A stretch of 64,000 nucleotides of DNA from contig NZ_JNYD01000004.1 in NCBI RefSeq assembly GCF_000717175.1, forward strand, positions 186,001-250,000, read 5' to 3'. The translations under genes and the position numbers were made by a program. This document shows, piece by piece, positions 34,490 through 42,975 of the stretch (its first letter is position 1; each line of letters begins with the position of its first letter). The notes below the pieces were generated by a model that made no database searches, had not been told where the DNA came from, and worked only from the letters and a program-made list of their open reading frames with translations. Origin of the DNA: Pseudonocardia autotrophica. Its GTDB lineage: Bacteria; Actinomycetota; Actinomycetes; Mycobacteriales; Pseudonocardiaceae.

Positions 34490-35518
34490 GTGAACCTGTT
34501 CGAGCCCGCACCCGAGCCGCCGGTCACCGCGACCGTGGTCGTCTGCGTCTACACCGAGAAGCGGTGGGCCGACATCGTGTCCGCCGTCGAGTCGGTGGCG
34601 GCGCAGGACGTGCTGCCGGTGGAGACGATCGTGGTCGTCGACCACAACGAGGGGCTGCTCGAGCGGGCGCGCGAGGCGTTCCCGCGGGTGCAGGTGGTGC
34701 CCAACGCGCACAAGCAGGGCCTGTCGGGCGCGCGGAACACCGCGGTCGAGATGGCGACGGGCGACGTCGTGGTGTTCCTCGACGACGACGCCTCCGCCCG
34801 CCCCGGCTGGCTCCGCGCCCTGCTGGCGCCCTACGCCGACCCGGCGGTGATCGGCGTCGGCGGCGTGGCGCACCCCCGCTGGCCCGTGGCCCGGGCCGCC
34901 GTCGACGACTCGGGCCGGCCCGCCACCCTCCCGGGCGCGCCCGGCGGGCGGGACGCGACCGGCGAGCTCGACTGGGTCGTCGGCTGCACCTACACCGGCC
35001 AGCCCACCGAGCAGGCCGAGGTCCGCAACCTCATGGGCTGCAACATGTCCCTGCGCCGCGAGGTGTTCAAGCGGGTCGGCGGGTTCGCCGAGGACATCGG
35101 CCGGATCGGCAAGAACCCGCTGGGCTGCGAGGAGACCGAGCTCTGCATCCGGGCCCGGCAGGCCTACAAGGCCGACGGGCGCGAGGTGAAGATCCTCTTC
35201 GAGCCGCGCGCCGAGGTCGACCACCGCGTCTCCGACGACCGGGTCGACTGGTCCTACCTGCGCCGCCGCAGCTGGGCGGAGGGGCTGTCGAAGGCCGCCG
35301 TCTCCAAGCTGGTCGGCACGGACGACGCGCTGTCCACCGAGCGCGGCTACGTCGCCACCGTGCTGCCCAGGGCGCTGATCCGCGAGGTGAAGGCGAAGCG
35401 GCCGGCCTCCGCGGCCGCCGTCGTCGTCTGCCTGGGGTTCACCACCGCGGGCTACGTCCGCGGCAAGCTGCCCGGCGCCACCTCGCACGTCTCCCTGCCC
35501 GCGGCCGACGGTGCCTGA
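34490..35518 (+). CDS. Glycosyltransferase family 2
   Basis: A 342-aa GT2 enzyme. It opens with VTATVVVCVYTEKRWADIV, has VVDHNEGLLERAREAFP, the donor motif VVFLDDDASARPGW, and the acceptor-side GCNMSLRREVFKRVGGFAED with downstream GCEETELCIRA. It resembles rhamnosyl- or N-acetylhexosaminyl-type transferases. GTG 34490 has GGAGGA upstream. The stop overlaps the trmB start by 8 bp, so at least this gene and trmB share a transcript. Confidence 0.87.
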   Translation: MNLFEPAPEPPVTATVVVCVYTEKRWADIVSAVESVAAQDVLPVETIVVVDHNEGLLERAREAFPRVQVVPNAHKQGLSGARNTAVEMATGDVVVFLDDDASARPGWLRALLAPYADPAVIGVGGVAHPRWPVARAAVDDSGRPATLPGAPGGRDATGELDWVVGCTYTGQPTEQAEVRNLMGCNMSLRREVFKRVGGFAEDIGRIGKNPLGCEETELCIRARQAYKADGREVKILFEPRAEVDHRVSDDRVDWSYLRRRSWAEGLSKAAVSKLVGTDDALSTERGYVATVLPRALIREVKAKRPASAAAVVVCLGFTTAGYVRGKLPGATSHVSLPAADGA

Positions 35519-36197
35519 CACACACCACCGCATCCCCTCGTTCGTCCACCAGCGCAACCGGCTGAGCGAGGGCCAGCAGCACGCGTGGGACCGGTGGTGG
35601 CCGGAGTACGGCGGCGACGTCGCCGAGGTCGAACGGCTCGAGCCCGAGGCCCTCTTCGGTCGCACGGCGCCGGTGGTCCTGGAGATCGGCTCCGGGATGG
35701 GCGACGCCACCGCCGAGATGGCCGCCGCCGCACCCGAGGTGGACCACCTGGCCGTCGAGGTCTACGAGCCCGGGCTCGCCCGGCTGCTCATGCTGCGGCA
35801 GGAGGCGGGGCTGGAGAACCTGCGGCTGCTGCGCGGCGACGCCGTCGACCTCCTCGACCGCGCGGTCCCCGAGGGCCTGCTCGAGGGCATTCGGATCTTC
35901 TTCCCGGACCCGTGGCCGAAGCGGCGGCACCACAAGCGCCGGCTCGTCCAGCCCGGGTTCGTCGCGCTCGCCGCCTCCCGGCTGCGCCCGGGCGGCTGGC
36001 TGCACCTGGCCACGGACTGGGAGCACTACGCGCTGCAGATGCGCGAGGTGTGCGACGCCTGCCCGCTGCTGCACCGCGCCCCCGCGGCCGGGCCCGAGGG
36101 GTGGCTGCCCCGCCCGGACTCGCGCCCGCTGACGAAGTTCGAGCAGCGCGCGGAGCGCGAGGGCCGGGCGATCCGGGACCTGTTGTACGTGCGTTAG
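35511..36197 (+). CDS. trmB: tRNA (guanine-N7-)-methyltransferase
   Basis: A 228-aa SAM-dependent enzyme that methylates G46 in tRNA variable loops. The SAM motif is VLEIGSGMGD, and the family signature FFPDPWPKRRHHKRRL is perfect; the C-terminal LTKFEQRAEREGR is also diagnostic. GTG 35511 overlaps the glycosyltransferase gene by 8 bp. Confidence 0.95.
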   Translation: MPDTHHRIPSFVHQRNRLSEGQQHAWDRWWPEYGGDVAEVERLEPEALFGRTAPVVLEIGSGMGDATAEMAAAAPEVDHLAVEVYEPGLARLLMLRQEAGLENLRLLRGDAVDLLDRAVPEGLLEGIRIFFPDPWPKRRHHKRRLVQPGFVALAASRLRPGGWLHLATDWEHYALQMREVCDACPLLHRAPAAGPEGWLPRPDSRPLTKFEQRAEREGRAIRDLLYVR

Positions 36198-36204
36198 GCG
36201 CCGG

Positions 36205-36666
36205 CTAGTCGAGGGTCGGCGCCGGCAGGTGCGGCACCGCGCGGGACCGGCCACGGAACTCGGCCACGACCTGGCCGGCCGCGGTCCGGACCGTCACGTC
36301 GTAGAGCCCGGACTTGCCGACGAGCGCCCGCTCGACCGCCTCGGCCTCCAGCTCCTCGCCGACCCGGGCCGCGCGCAGGAAGGCGACGTCGCCGCCGGAC
36401 GCGACCGTCGAGACGCCGTGGCTGTTGCAGGCGAAGGAGAAGGCGGCGTCGGCGAGGAAGAACAGGTAGCCGCCGTGCACGATGCCGTGCCCGTTGACGT
36501 GCCGCTCCTCGATCGTCAGCGCGGTCCGCGCCCGCCCCGGCCCCACGTCGACGAGCCGGATGCCGGCGCCGCGGATCGCCTCGTCGTGGTGCACCATCGC
36601 CTTCGCGACGCGCTCCGCCGTCGCCTGGGGATCCGCCGCGGGATCGTCCGCTCCGTTCGTGCTCAC
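36205..36666 (-). CDS. PaaI-type hotdog thioesterase
   Basis: A 153-aa hotdog-fold protein. HVNGHGIVHGGYLFFLADAA contains the Asn/Asp and Gly-rich loop of phenylacetyl-CoA thioesterase PaaI, and SGGDVAFLRAARVGEEL the second strand pair. It hydrolyses an aryl- or hydroxyaryl-CoA that escapes a degradation pathway. GTG 36666 is my start; a GTG/ATG 24 nt upstream is possible. It converges on trmB with 7 bp between stops. Confidence 0.85.
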   Translation of the reverse strand: MSTNGADDPAADPQATAERVAKAMVHHDEAIRGAGIRLVDVGPGRARTALTIEERHVNGHGIVHGGYLFFLADAAFSFACNSHGVSTVASGGDVAFLRAARVGEELEAEAVERALVGKSGLYDVTVRTAAGQVVAEFRGRSRAVPHLPAPTLD

Positions 36667-36752
36667 CCGGTCAGTGTGACGGGCCGCCACCGGCGTCGGA
36701 GTCGGGATAGGGTCACGGACATGCGCACCCAGCCTCGGGAGACCCGGACCCC

Positions 36753-37370
36753 GTGACGTCGACCGGCCCCCTCCCGCGCGTGCTGCTCGTCTGGGACGCG
36801 CCCAACATGGACATGAGCCTCGGCTCGCTGCTGGGCGCGCGGCCCACCTCCGCCTTCCGCCCGCGGTTCGACGCGGTCGGCCGCTGGCTGCTCGACCTCG
36901 CGGGCCCCGAGGCCGTCGCCGAGGCGTGCGTGTTCACGAACGTGGTGCCCGGGTCGACCGAGGTCGTGCGGCCGTGGGTCGAGGCGCTGCGCAACGTCGG
37001 GTTCGCGGTCTTCGCCAAGCCGAAGGTCACCGAGGACTCCGACATCGACGACGACATGCTCCGGCACATCGAGATGCGGGAGCAGGAGGGCCACCTCCGG
37101 CACGTCGTGGTGGCGTCCGGCGACGGCCGGGCCTTCCGCGAGCCGCTCGAGAAGCTGATCGAGCAGCACACGGACGTCACGGTGATCGGGTTCCGCGAGT
37201 ACGCGAACTTCGCGTTGAACTCGGAGACGATCTCCTTCCTCGACCTCGAGGACATCGACGGCGTGTTCCGCGAGCCGCTGCCGCGGATGACCCTCGAGAC
37301 CCTGCCGGACACCGGCGCCTGGCTCCCGCCCTTCCGGTCCCTGCGCTCGCTGCTCGATCCGCGCCGGTGA
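36753..37370 (+). CDS. NYN-domain protein (putative RNase)
   Basis: A 205-aa PIN-like NYN domain protein. VLLVWDAPNMDMSLGSLLG carries the first acidic motif, KVTEDSDIDDDMLRHI the second and HVVVASGDGRAF the third Asp, as in LabA/NYN nucleases. Its TGA overlaps the start of the next gene (GTGA), so it is translationally coupled to an amidohydrolase, an unusual partner. A role in RNA turnover is inferred from the family only. Confidence 0.8.
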   Translation: MTSTGPLPRVLLVWDAPNMDMSLGSLLGARPTSAFRPRFDAVGRWLLDLAGPEAVAEACVFTNVVPGSTEVVRPWVEALRNVGFAVFAKPKVTEDSDIDDDMLRHIEMREQEGHLRHVVVASGDGRAFREPLEKLIEQHTDVTVIGFREYANFALNSETISFLDLEDIDGVFREPLPRMTLETLPDTGAWLPPFRSLRSLLDPRR

Positions 37371-38689
37371 CCACCGGGGGCGAACGCTTCACCGCGCCCG
37401 TGGTCCTGACCTGCGGCGCGGGGTTCCCCGTGCTGCGCGACGGCGTCGTCGACGTCGGGCCGGACGGGCGGATCGCCCACGTCGGCCCCCGGGCGGACGC
37501 CCCCGAACTCGACGGGCCGGTGCACGCGCTGCCCGGTCTCCTCATGCCCGGCATGGTCAACACCCACTGCCACACGCCGATGCTGTCGCTGCGCGGGATG
37601 GGCGGCGACCTGCCGCTGATGTCCTGGCTGCAGGAGGTCATGTGGCCGGCCGAGGCGCGGTTCACCGAGGAGGACGTCCGGATCGGGATGACCGCCGGTG
37701 CCGTGGAGCTGCTGCGGACCGGCTGCACCACCTCGGTGGAGATGTACTTCGTCGCCGACGCCGTGATCGAGGCCGTGCTCACCGCCGGCTCCCGGGTGCT
37801 GCTCACCCCGGGGATCATCGCCGCGCCCGGCTGGGACCGGCTCGGCACCTGGGAGGAGATGCGCGACGGCGTCTCGGCCCGGATCGACGCCGGCGGGCTG
37901 CGGTCCGGCCCGCACGAGCGCGTCGAGCTCGGGTACGGGCCGCACTCCGCGTACACGCTGCCGCCCGAGGCGCTGACCACGACGGCCGAGGCGGCCCGGG
38001 AACGCGGCGCGCTGCTGCACGTGCACGTCGCCGAGTCCCGGCAGGAGGACCTCGCGCAGCGGGAGGAGTTCGGTTCCGTACCGGCCCAGCTCGAGGCCGT
38101 CGGCGCGCTCGGGGGGCGGGTGCTCGCCGCCCACTCCGTGCAGGTGTCCGCGGAGGACATCGGGCTCTACCGGCGGCACGGCGTCGCGGTGGCGCACTGT
38201 CCCGGGTCCAACGCCAAGCTCGCGGCGGGCCTCGCCCCGGTCGGCGACCTGCGGCGCGCCGGTGTCCGCATCGGACTCGGCACGGACGGGCCGGCCTCCG
38301 GCGACGACCTCGACCTCTGGCACCAGGCCCGGCTCGCCGCCCTCTTCGCGCGGGTACGCGAGGACGACGCCGCCGCGCTCACCGCCGCGGACGTGCTGCT
38401 CATGGCCACCCGGGACGGCGCCGAGGCGATCGACCGGGCGGACATCGGGGTCCTGGAGCCCGGCCGCTGGGCGGACCTCGTGCACGTCGACCTCGACGAC
38501 CAGGCCTTCGTCGACCCCGACGACGACGCCCAGCTCCTGTCCAACCTCGTCTGGGCCGGCGGGTCCCGGCTGGTCCGGGACGTCTGGGTCGCGGGGGAGC
38601 GGGTGATCGACGACGGCGAGCCGGTCAAGGTCGACGCCGAGCGCGCCCGCGCCGACCTGCGCGCCGTCGCCGCCCGGCTGCACACGTGA
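37367..38689 (+). CDS. Amidohydrolase of the SAH/MTA/chlorohydrolase deaminase group
   Basis: A 440-aa metal-dependent deaminase. Metal ligands are visible in MVNTHCHTPML, HVHVAESRQED and the Asp in LGTDGPASGDDL; AHSVQVSAEDI and VAHCPGSNAKLAAG complete the subgroup pattern. The family removes amino or chloro groups from purines, triazines or related rings, with S-adenosylhomocysteine or 5'-methylthioadenosine deaminase the closest models. GTG 37367 overlaps the NYN stop by 4 bp. Confidence 0.87.
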   Translation: MTTGGERFTAPVVLTCGAGFPVLRDGVVDVGPDGRIAHVGPRADAPELDGPVHALPGLLMPGMVNTHCHTPMLSLRGMGGDLPLMSWLQEVMWPAEARFTEEDVRIGMTAGAVELLRTGCTTSVEMYFVADAVIEAVLTAGSRVLLTPGIIAAPGWDRLGTWEEMRDGVSARIDAGGLRSGPHERVELGYGPHSAYTLPPEALTTTAEAARERGALLHVHVAESRQEDLAQREEFGSVPAQLEAVGALGGRVLAAHSVQVSAEDIGLYRRHGVAVAHCPGSNAKLAAGLAPVGDLRRAGVRIGLGTDGPASGDDLDLWHQARLAALFARVREDDAAALTAADVLLMATRDGAEAIDRADIGVLEPGRWADLVHVDLDDQAFVDPDDDAQLLSNLVWAGGSRLVRDVWVAGERVIDDGEPVKVDAERARADLRAVAARLHT

Positions 38690-38708
38690 GGCTCCTATCG
38701 TCGACGCG

Positions 38709-39965
38709 ATGTGGGTGAACTGGTGGGGCGGGCAGCAGTGCCGGCCCCGGCGCACCGACCGGCCGCTCGACGAGGCGGGGGTCGTCGCCGCCGTGCGCCG
38801 CGCCGCCGAACGTGGCCTGACCGTCCGCCCGCTCGGCTCCGGCCGCTCGGACAGCACCCTCACCCTCACCAACGACGTGCACGTCGACTGCTCGGCGCTC
38901 ACCGGCGTCGCCGCGATCACCTCCGACACGGTCCGGGCCCGCGCGGGCGCCACGCTCGCGTCGGTGCAGGCCGCGCTGGCGCCGCGGGGCCGGGCGCTCG
39001 CGCCCGTCGCGCACGCGCCCCTGGCGACGGTGGCCGGCGCGATCGCGACCGGGACCCACGGCGGCGGCGCGGGGATCGGCTCGCTGTCCGACCAGGTCGT
39101 CGGGATGCGGTTCGTCGACGGCACGGGCCGGGTGCGCAAGGCCGGTGAGAACGGGGACGTCGGGGAGCTGGACGCCGTGCGTACGGGTCTCGGGGCCCTC
39201 GGCGTCGTCACCGAGGTGGAGCTGCGGACCGTGCCGGCGACCGAGGTGGAGGCGCACGAGGAGCCGGTCGTGGCCGAGGAGGCCCTCGCGGTCGACGGGC
39301 CCCTCGACGCGCACCGCTTCGCGGCGGTGGAGCTGCACCTGCCCAGCGGCGAGGCGCTGCTGCGATGGGCCGGCCCGGTCGTCGACCGGGAGCCCGAAGC
39401 CGTGCCCGGCGGGCCGGTGGAGGCGCTCGGCCGCGTCGTCACGCGGCTGGGGCACACAGCGTCGGCGCAGTGGTCGGCGCAGCGCTCGCGGCCGGCGCCG
39501 CGCTGGGAGGGCGTGGTGACCGGGCCGCCGCACGAGCTGCTGCCCGACCCGCACCCCGTCCGGGGCGGATTCACCGAGTGGGCGCTGCCGCGCGAGGCGC
39601 TCGCGGACGCGATCCGCGCGCTCGGGGCGGCGACGACGGCGCGGGACCAGGAGATCCGGCGCCCGGTGGAGGTGCGGACGGGTCCCGCCGAGACCGGCTG
39701 GCTGCATCCCGCCCACGGGCGCGCCACGGCCTGGATCACCGTGCGGACCCACCGCGGCGACGACCACGGGCCGCTCTTCCGGCTGGTCGGCTCGGTGCTG
39801 GAGGGGATGGGCGGGCGGCCGCACTGGGGCGGCCGGCACGACTGGACCGCGGCCGACGTCGCGGTGGCCTACCCGGCGCTGCCGGACTTCCTCGCCGTGC
39901 GGGACCGGCTCGACCCCGACCGCCTCTTCAACGGCGACCACCTCGAGGCCCTGCTCGGCCCCTGA
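38709..39965 (+). CDS. FAD-linked aldonolactone oxidase (D-arabinono-1,4-lactone oxidase type)
   Basis: A 418-aa oxidoreductase. The N-terminal FAD_binding_4 half shows VRPLGSGRSDS and GAIATGTHGGGAG; the C-terminal ALO domain ends HWGGRHDWTAADV and DPDRLFNGDHLEALLG. Covalent-FAD relatives have His in GSGHS, here replaced by Arg, so FAD is probably bound noncovalently. A palindromic repeat array begins 2 bp after its stop codon. Confidence 0.85.
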   Translation: MWVNWWGGQQCRPRRTDRPLDEAGVVAAVRRAAERGLTVRPLGSGRSDSTLTLTNDVHVDCSALTGVAAITSDTVRARAGATLASVQAALAPRGRALAPVAHAPLATVAGAIATGTHGGGAGIGSLSDQVVGMRFVDGTGRVRKAGENGDVGELDAVRTGLGALGVVTEVELRTVPATEVEAHEEPVVAEEALAVDGPLDAHRFAAVELHLPSGEALLRWAGPVVDREPEAVPGGPVEALGRVVTRLGHTASAQWSAQRSRPAPRWEGVVTGPPHELLPDPHPVRGGFTEWALPREALADAIRALGAATTARDQEIRRPVEVRTGPAETGWLHPAHGRATAWITVRTHRGDDHGPLFRLVGSVLEGMGGRPHWGGRHDWTAADVAVAYPALPDFLAVRDRLDPDRLFNGDHLEALLGP

Positions 39966-39967
39966 AT

Positions 39968-40071
39968 CGCACTATGGAACCATAATGCGCTTCCGAGGAC
40001 CCTTTCTGCGCATTATGGAACCATAATGCGGCTCGGGAGCCCCTTTCGACGCGTTGTGGTTCCGTACTGCG
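39968..40071. repeat. Array A: three 22-bp stem-loop repeats at 41-bp period
   Basis: Copies lie at 39968-39989, 40009-40030 and 40050-40071. Copy 2 is perfect: arms CGCATTATGG and CCATAATGCG around AA. Copy 1 has one mismatch; copy 3 is in the opposite orientation (TT centre) and has several changes. Spacers are exactly 19 bp and partly alike (both contain CCCTTTC). The array starts 2 bp after the lactone-oxidase stop, between convergent genes. A sister array is at 49194-49297. Confidence 0.92.
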
Positions 40072-40216
40072 GACACGACGAGGGCCGGTGGTTCCGCGAT
40101 CCGGTCACTCCCCCGGACCCCGGGCCACCGGCCCCTGGTCGACGCCGATCCGCTCCCCAGCCGACCGACGTCCGCCGCGGCCCGAAGCTGCCGCGGTCCG
40201 TTCTCTCTTTCCCTCA

Positions 40217-40236
40217 CCGGGGCTCCCCAGCCCCGG
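40217..40236. terminator. Possible bidirectional terminator hairpin
   Basis: CCGGGGCT and AGCCCCGG form an 8-bp perfect stem with a CCCC loop, 18 bp beyond the stop of the leftward hypothetical gene. No T-run is present. It could serve the leftward gene. Confidence 0.45.
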
Positions 40237-40253
40237 GGTCCTGCGTCCCGGCG

Positions 40254-40823
40254 TCAGTACGCCAGGTGGTGGTGCCCCGACCCGGAGCCGACGGCCCGGC
40301 GGTGGTGGCGGCCCGTGCGCGAGGACAGCTCGCCCAGCGCCTGCGGGCCGGTGTCCGTCAGCGAGGTGTACGCCGGGGCGGCCGGCGCGTAGGTCGGCAC
40401 GTGCGCGGCGTAGAGCGGCGCGCGGTCGTAGCCCGCGGACACCGGGGCGGGCTCCGGCTGCCGCACGGGCGGCGCCGGCGGCGCGACCGGAGCAGCCGGG
40501 GCGGGCGGCGCGGGGCGGGCCGTCAGCGTGGAGTAGGCCTGCACCGGGATCGGCGCGGTCAGCGGGTCGCGACGGAAGTCGTCGAGCGCCTCGGCCGAGC
40601 GGCGGCCGGGCCGGCGGGCCGGGGCCTGCCGGGGGGTCTGCTCGCTCTGCCGGCCGCGCCAGCCGCCGACCGTGAGGGCGTGGAAGATCGGCGTCTCCGC
40701 CGCGATCTCGGTCCGGCTCGCGTGGCGGCCCGGGAAGGGACCGGTGTCCTCGACGCCCCGCACCCGCACCGTGGCCTTCCGCCGGCCGACCGCCCCGTCG
40801 AGGGCTCGCTCCCTGTCGGTCAC
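40254..40823 (-). CDS. Hypothetical Pro/Ala-rich protein
   Basis: A 189-aa protein starting VTDRERALDGAVGRRKATVR. GTG 40823 has GGAGG 8 nt upstream; an ATG 18 nt earlier is possible. Residues 1-60 look folded (basic/acidic alternation, TEIAAETPIFHALTVGGW); the remainder is Pro/Ala/Tyr-rich and probably disordered, ending in a His-rich tail. I recognise no family and no signal peptide. Confidence 0.5.
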   Translation of the reverse strand: MTDRERALDGAVGRRKATVRVRGVEDTGPFPGRHASRTEIAAETPIFHALTVGGWRGRQSEQTPRQAPARRPGRRSAEALDDFRRDPLTAPIPVQAYSTLTARPAPPAPAAPVAPPAPPVRQPEPAPVSAGYDRAPLYAAHVPTYAPAAPAYTSLTDTGPQALGELSSRTGRHHRRAVGSGSGHHHLAY

Positions 40824-41613
40824 GCCCCGCACCTCCGTCATCTCTGTAACTCGCGTCGTCCGTGTGCCGCGCGATGCTGCCATCGGCCCTGTCCCCACAG
40901 GGCCGTTCGGCCACACACCACCCACAACGGGGTCACCTTCTCGGGGAAACGGGTCGGAAGCAGCCGTTACCCGCTTTCGGGCCATCTCCAGCCGTTCGGG
41001 TGGTGTGGCGGTGCCACGGTGCACCGATCGTCGCTCTCCGCTTCCGGCTGAGCCACTTTCGAGACGCTCAGTGACGCCTTGCCGGGGCTTGCGGAGCCTC
41101 CGAGGCGCCCGGCGGGACCTCGGGACCTGCATCTCCGCCCCGACCTCACCCGTTCGGGACGGACGGCTCCGCGGGCGATCGTCCGGCCCGCCCCGACGAT
41201 CTTCACGGGGCCCGGGCCCGCGCGCCCGCGCCGGCTCCGGCCGGCCCCGTCCCCGCTGGTACCGGCAGTACCGACAAGATCGACCCGGGCCCCGGCGGCC
41301 ACCACACCATCGGGCGTGATCGACGTCGTCCGGCGTGTCGCCCGGGCGGCCCCGAACCCAAGATCACTACGGTTCTGCCTGTCACCGCAACCACCGAGTG
41401 CTCCGGAGCGTCACCACGCTCTCACTCGGATGATTCAGTACCCGCTCAGGAGGCGGTCAACTACACGGGTGTAATTCGACGATCCGTAACCTCACTAGGC
41501 CAACGCGGTGGACACTGCTACTCCCGGCCACCGGAACGGAGCAGCGGGCCTCTTCCGACGGCGTCATGCCCGATCGGCCCGCGCCGCGATCGACGAAGGG
41601 CTACCGTTCGCGG
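40824..41613. other. Long divergent intergenic region
   Basis: About 790 bp between divergent starts with no supportable gene. Near the right end TACAC-GG-GTGTA (41462-41473) forms a short inverted repeat that could be an operator for the PerM gene, and an upstream in-frame ATG at 41566 offers an alternative start for that gene. Nothing else stands out. Confidence 0.4.
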
Positions 41614-42918
41614 ATGACCGACGATCGGGCGGCCGCCACCGGCCCCGGGATCGACAACCGGACCGACCCCGAGGCGGCGCCCCGCACCCCGGAACCCGCG
41701 GGCACCCCCGTCCCCCCGCCGTCCCCGGTCGTCCCCGAGCAGCGCAGCCGACGGAACGCGGCCTCCTACGTGCCCACGCCGTTGCGGGTGACCTCCGAGG
41801 TCGCGGCGCGGGGCCTGATCATCGCCGCCGCGGCCGGCCTGCTCGTCTTCCTCGTGATCCAGCTCCGGGTCGTGGTGATCCCGGTGGCCATCGCGACCCT
41901 GATCTCCGCGCTCATGGCCCCGGTCGTGCACTGGCTCGTCGCCCGCCGGGTCCCGCGCGGGCCGGCCGTGGCGATCACGATCGTCGCGGGCTTCTGCATC
42001 ATCGGCGGGCTGCTGTCCTTCGTGGTCAACACGTTCATCGGCGGCTTCGCGCAGCTGCAGCAGCAGCTCACCGCGAGCCTCACGTCGATCCAGCAGTTCC
42101 TGGCGCGGCCGCCGTTCAACCTCAGCTCCGAGCAGCTGCGGAACATCCCGGCGCAGATCGGGCAGGCGATCACGGACAACCAGGCCAACCTCACGTCCGG
42201 CGCCCTCACGACCGCCGCGACGATCACCGAGGTCGGCGCCGGGCTCGCGCTCACCATCTTCACGCTGATCTTCTTCCTGTACGACGGCCGGCGGATCTGG
42301 GCGTTCCTGCTCAAGGCCGCGCCGCGCGCCCGGCGGGAGAAGGTCGACATCGCCGGACGGCGGGCCTTCGCGACGCTCGTCGGCTACACCCGCGCCACGG
42401 TGCTCGTGGCCTTCGTCGACGCGATCGGCATCGGCATCGGGCTCTGGGCCGTCGGAGTGCCACTGGTCGTCCCGCTGGCGGCGCTGGTCTTCCTCGGCGC
42501 GTTCGTGCCGACCGTCGGCGCGGTGGTGAGCGGCGCGGTCGCGGTGCTCATCGCCCTGGTGGCCAACGGACCGATCCCCGCCGTGATCATCCTGGCCGTC
42601 GTCATCGCCGTGCAGCAGCTGGAGGGGCACGTGCTCCAGCCGCTGTTGCTGGGGCGGGCCGTCCGGCTGCACCCGCTCGCGGTGGTGCTGGCCGTGGCCG
42701 GCGGCGTGGTCATCGCGGGGATCCCGGGCGCCCTGCTCGCGGTGCCGCTGCTCGCCGTGCTCAGCGCCGCGATCCGCTCCTTCGTGCGCGACGACGAGCC
42801 CCCGGCCCGCACGATCAACGCCGTCGACCCGCATGAGGCCAACGCCGAGACCGCGCACCGCATCCGGGTGCCGTCGTGGTGGAGCCGGGTGCAGAGCCGG
42901 CTGCGCCGCTCCGGCTGA
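41614..42918 (+). CDS. AI-2E/PerM-family transporter
   Basis: A 434-aa membrane protein. A disordered Pro-rich N-terminus (~55 aa) leads into paired helices LIIAAAAGLLVFLVIQLRVVVIP, a central extracytoplasmic/coiled segment (FAQLQQQLTASLTSIQQFL), and the conserved C-terminal block (IAVQQLEGHVLQPLLLGRAV, LHPLAVVLAVAGG) that defines the family. Substrates vary (signals, sodium/proton) and are unknown here. Confidence 0.88.
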   Translation: MTDDRAAATGPGIDNRTDPEAAPRTPEPAGTPVPPPSPVVPEQRSRRNAASYVPTPLRVTSEVAARGLIIAAAAGLLVFLVIQLRVVVIPVAIATLISALMAPVVHWLVARRVPRGPAVAITIVAGFCIIGGLLSFVVNTFIGGFAQLQQQLTASLTSIQQFLARPPFNLSSEQLRNIPAQIGQAITDNQANLTSGALTTAATITEVGAGLALTIFTLIFFLYDGRRIWAFLLKAAPRARREKVDIAGRRAFATLVGYTRATVLVAFVDAIGIGIGLWAVGVPLVVPLAALVFLGAFVPTVGAVVSGAVAVLIALVANGPIPAVIILAVVIAVQQLEGHVLQPLLLGRAVRLHPLAVVLAVAGGVVIAGIPGALLAVPLLAVLSAAIRSFVRDDEPPARTINAVDPHEANAETAHRIRVPSWWSRVQSRLRRSG

Positions 42919-42975
42919 GGCCACGGCGCGCGGCCTGACGTGCCGATCCGGCCCGGCAGCGGGAGGATCGGGCGG

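Noticed and set aside
39968..40071. CRISPR array
   Set aside because: Repeats of 22 bp with 19-bp spacers look superficially similar, but there are only three units, orientation switches between them, the spacers of array A resemble each other, and no cas gene is present.
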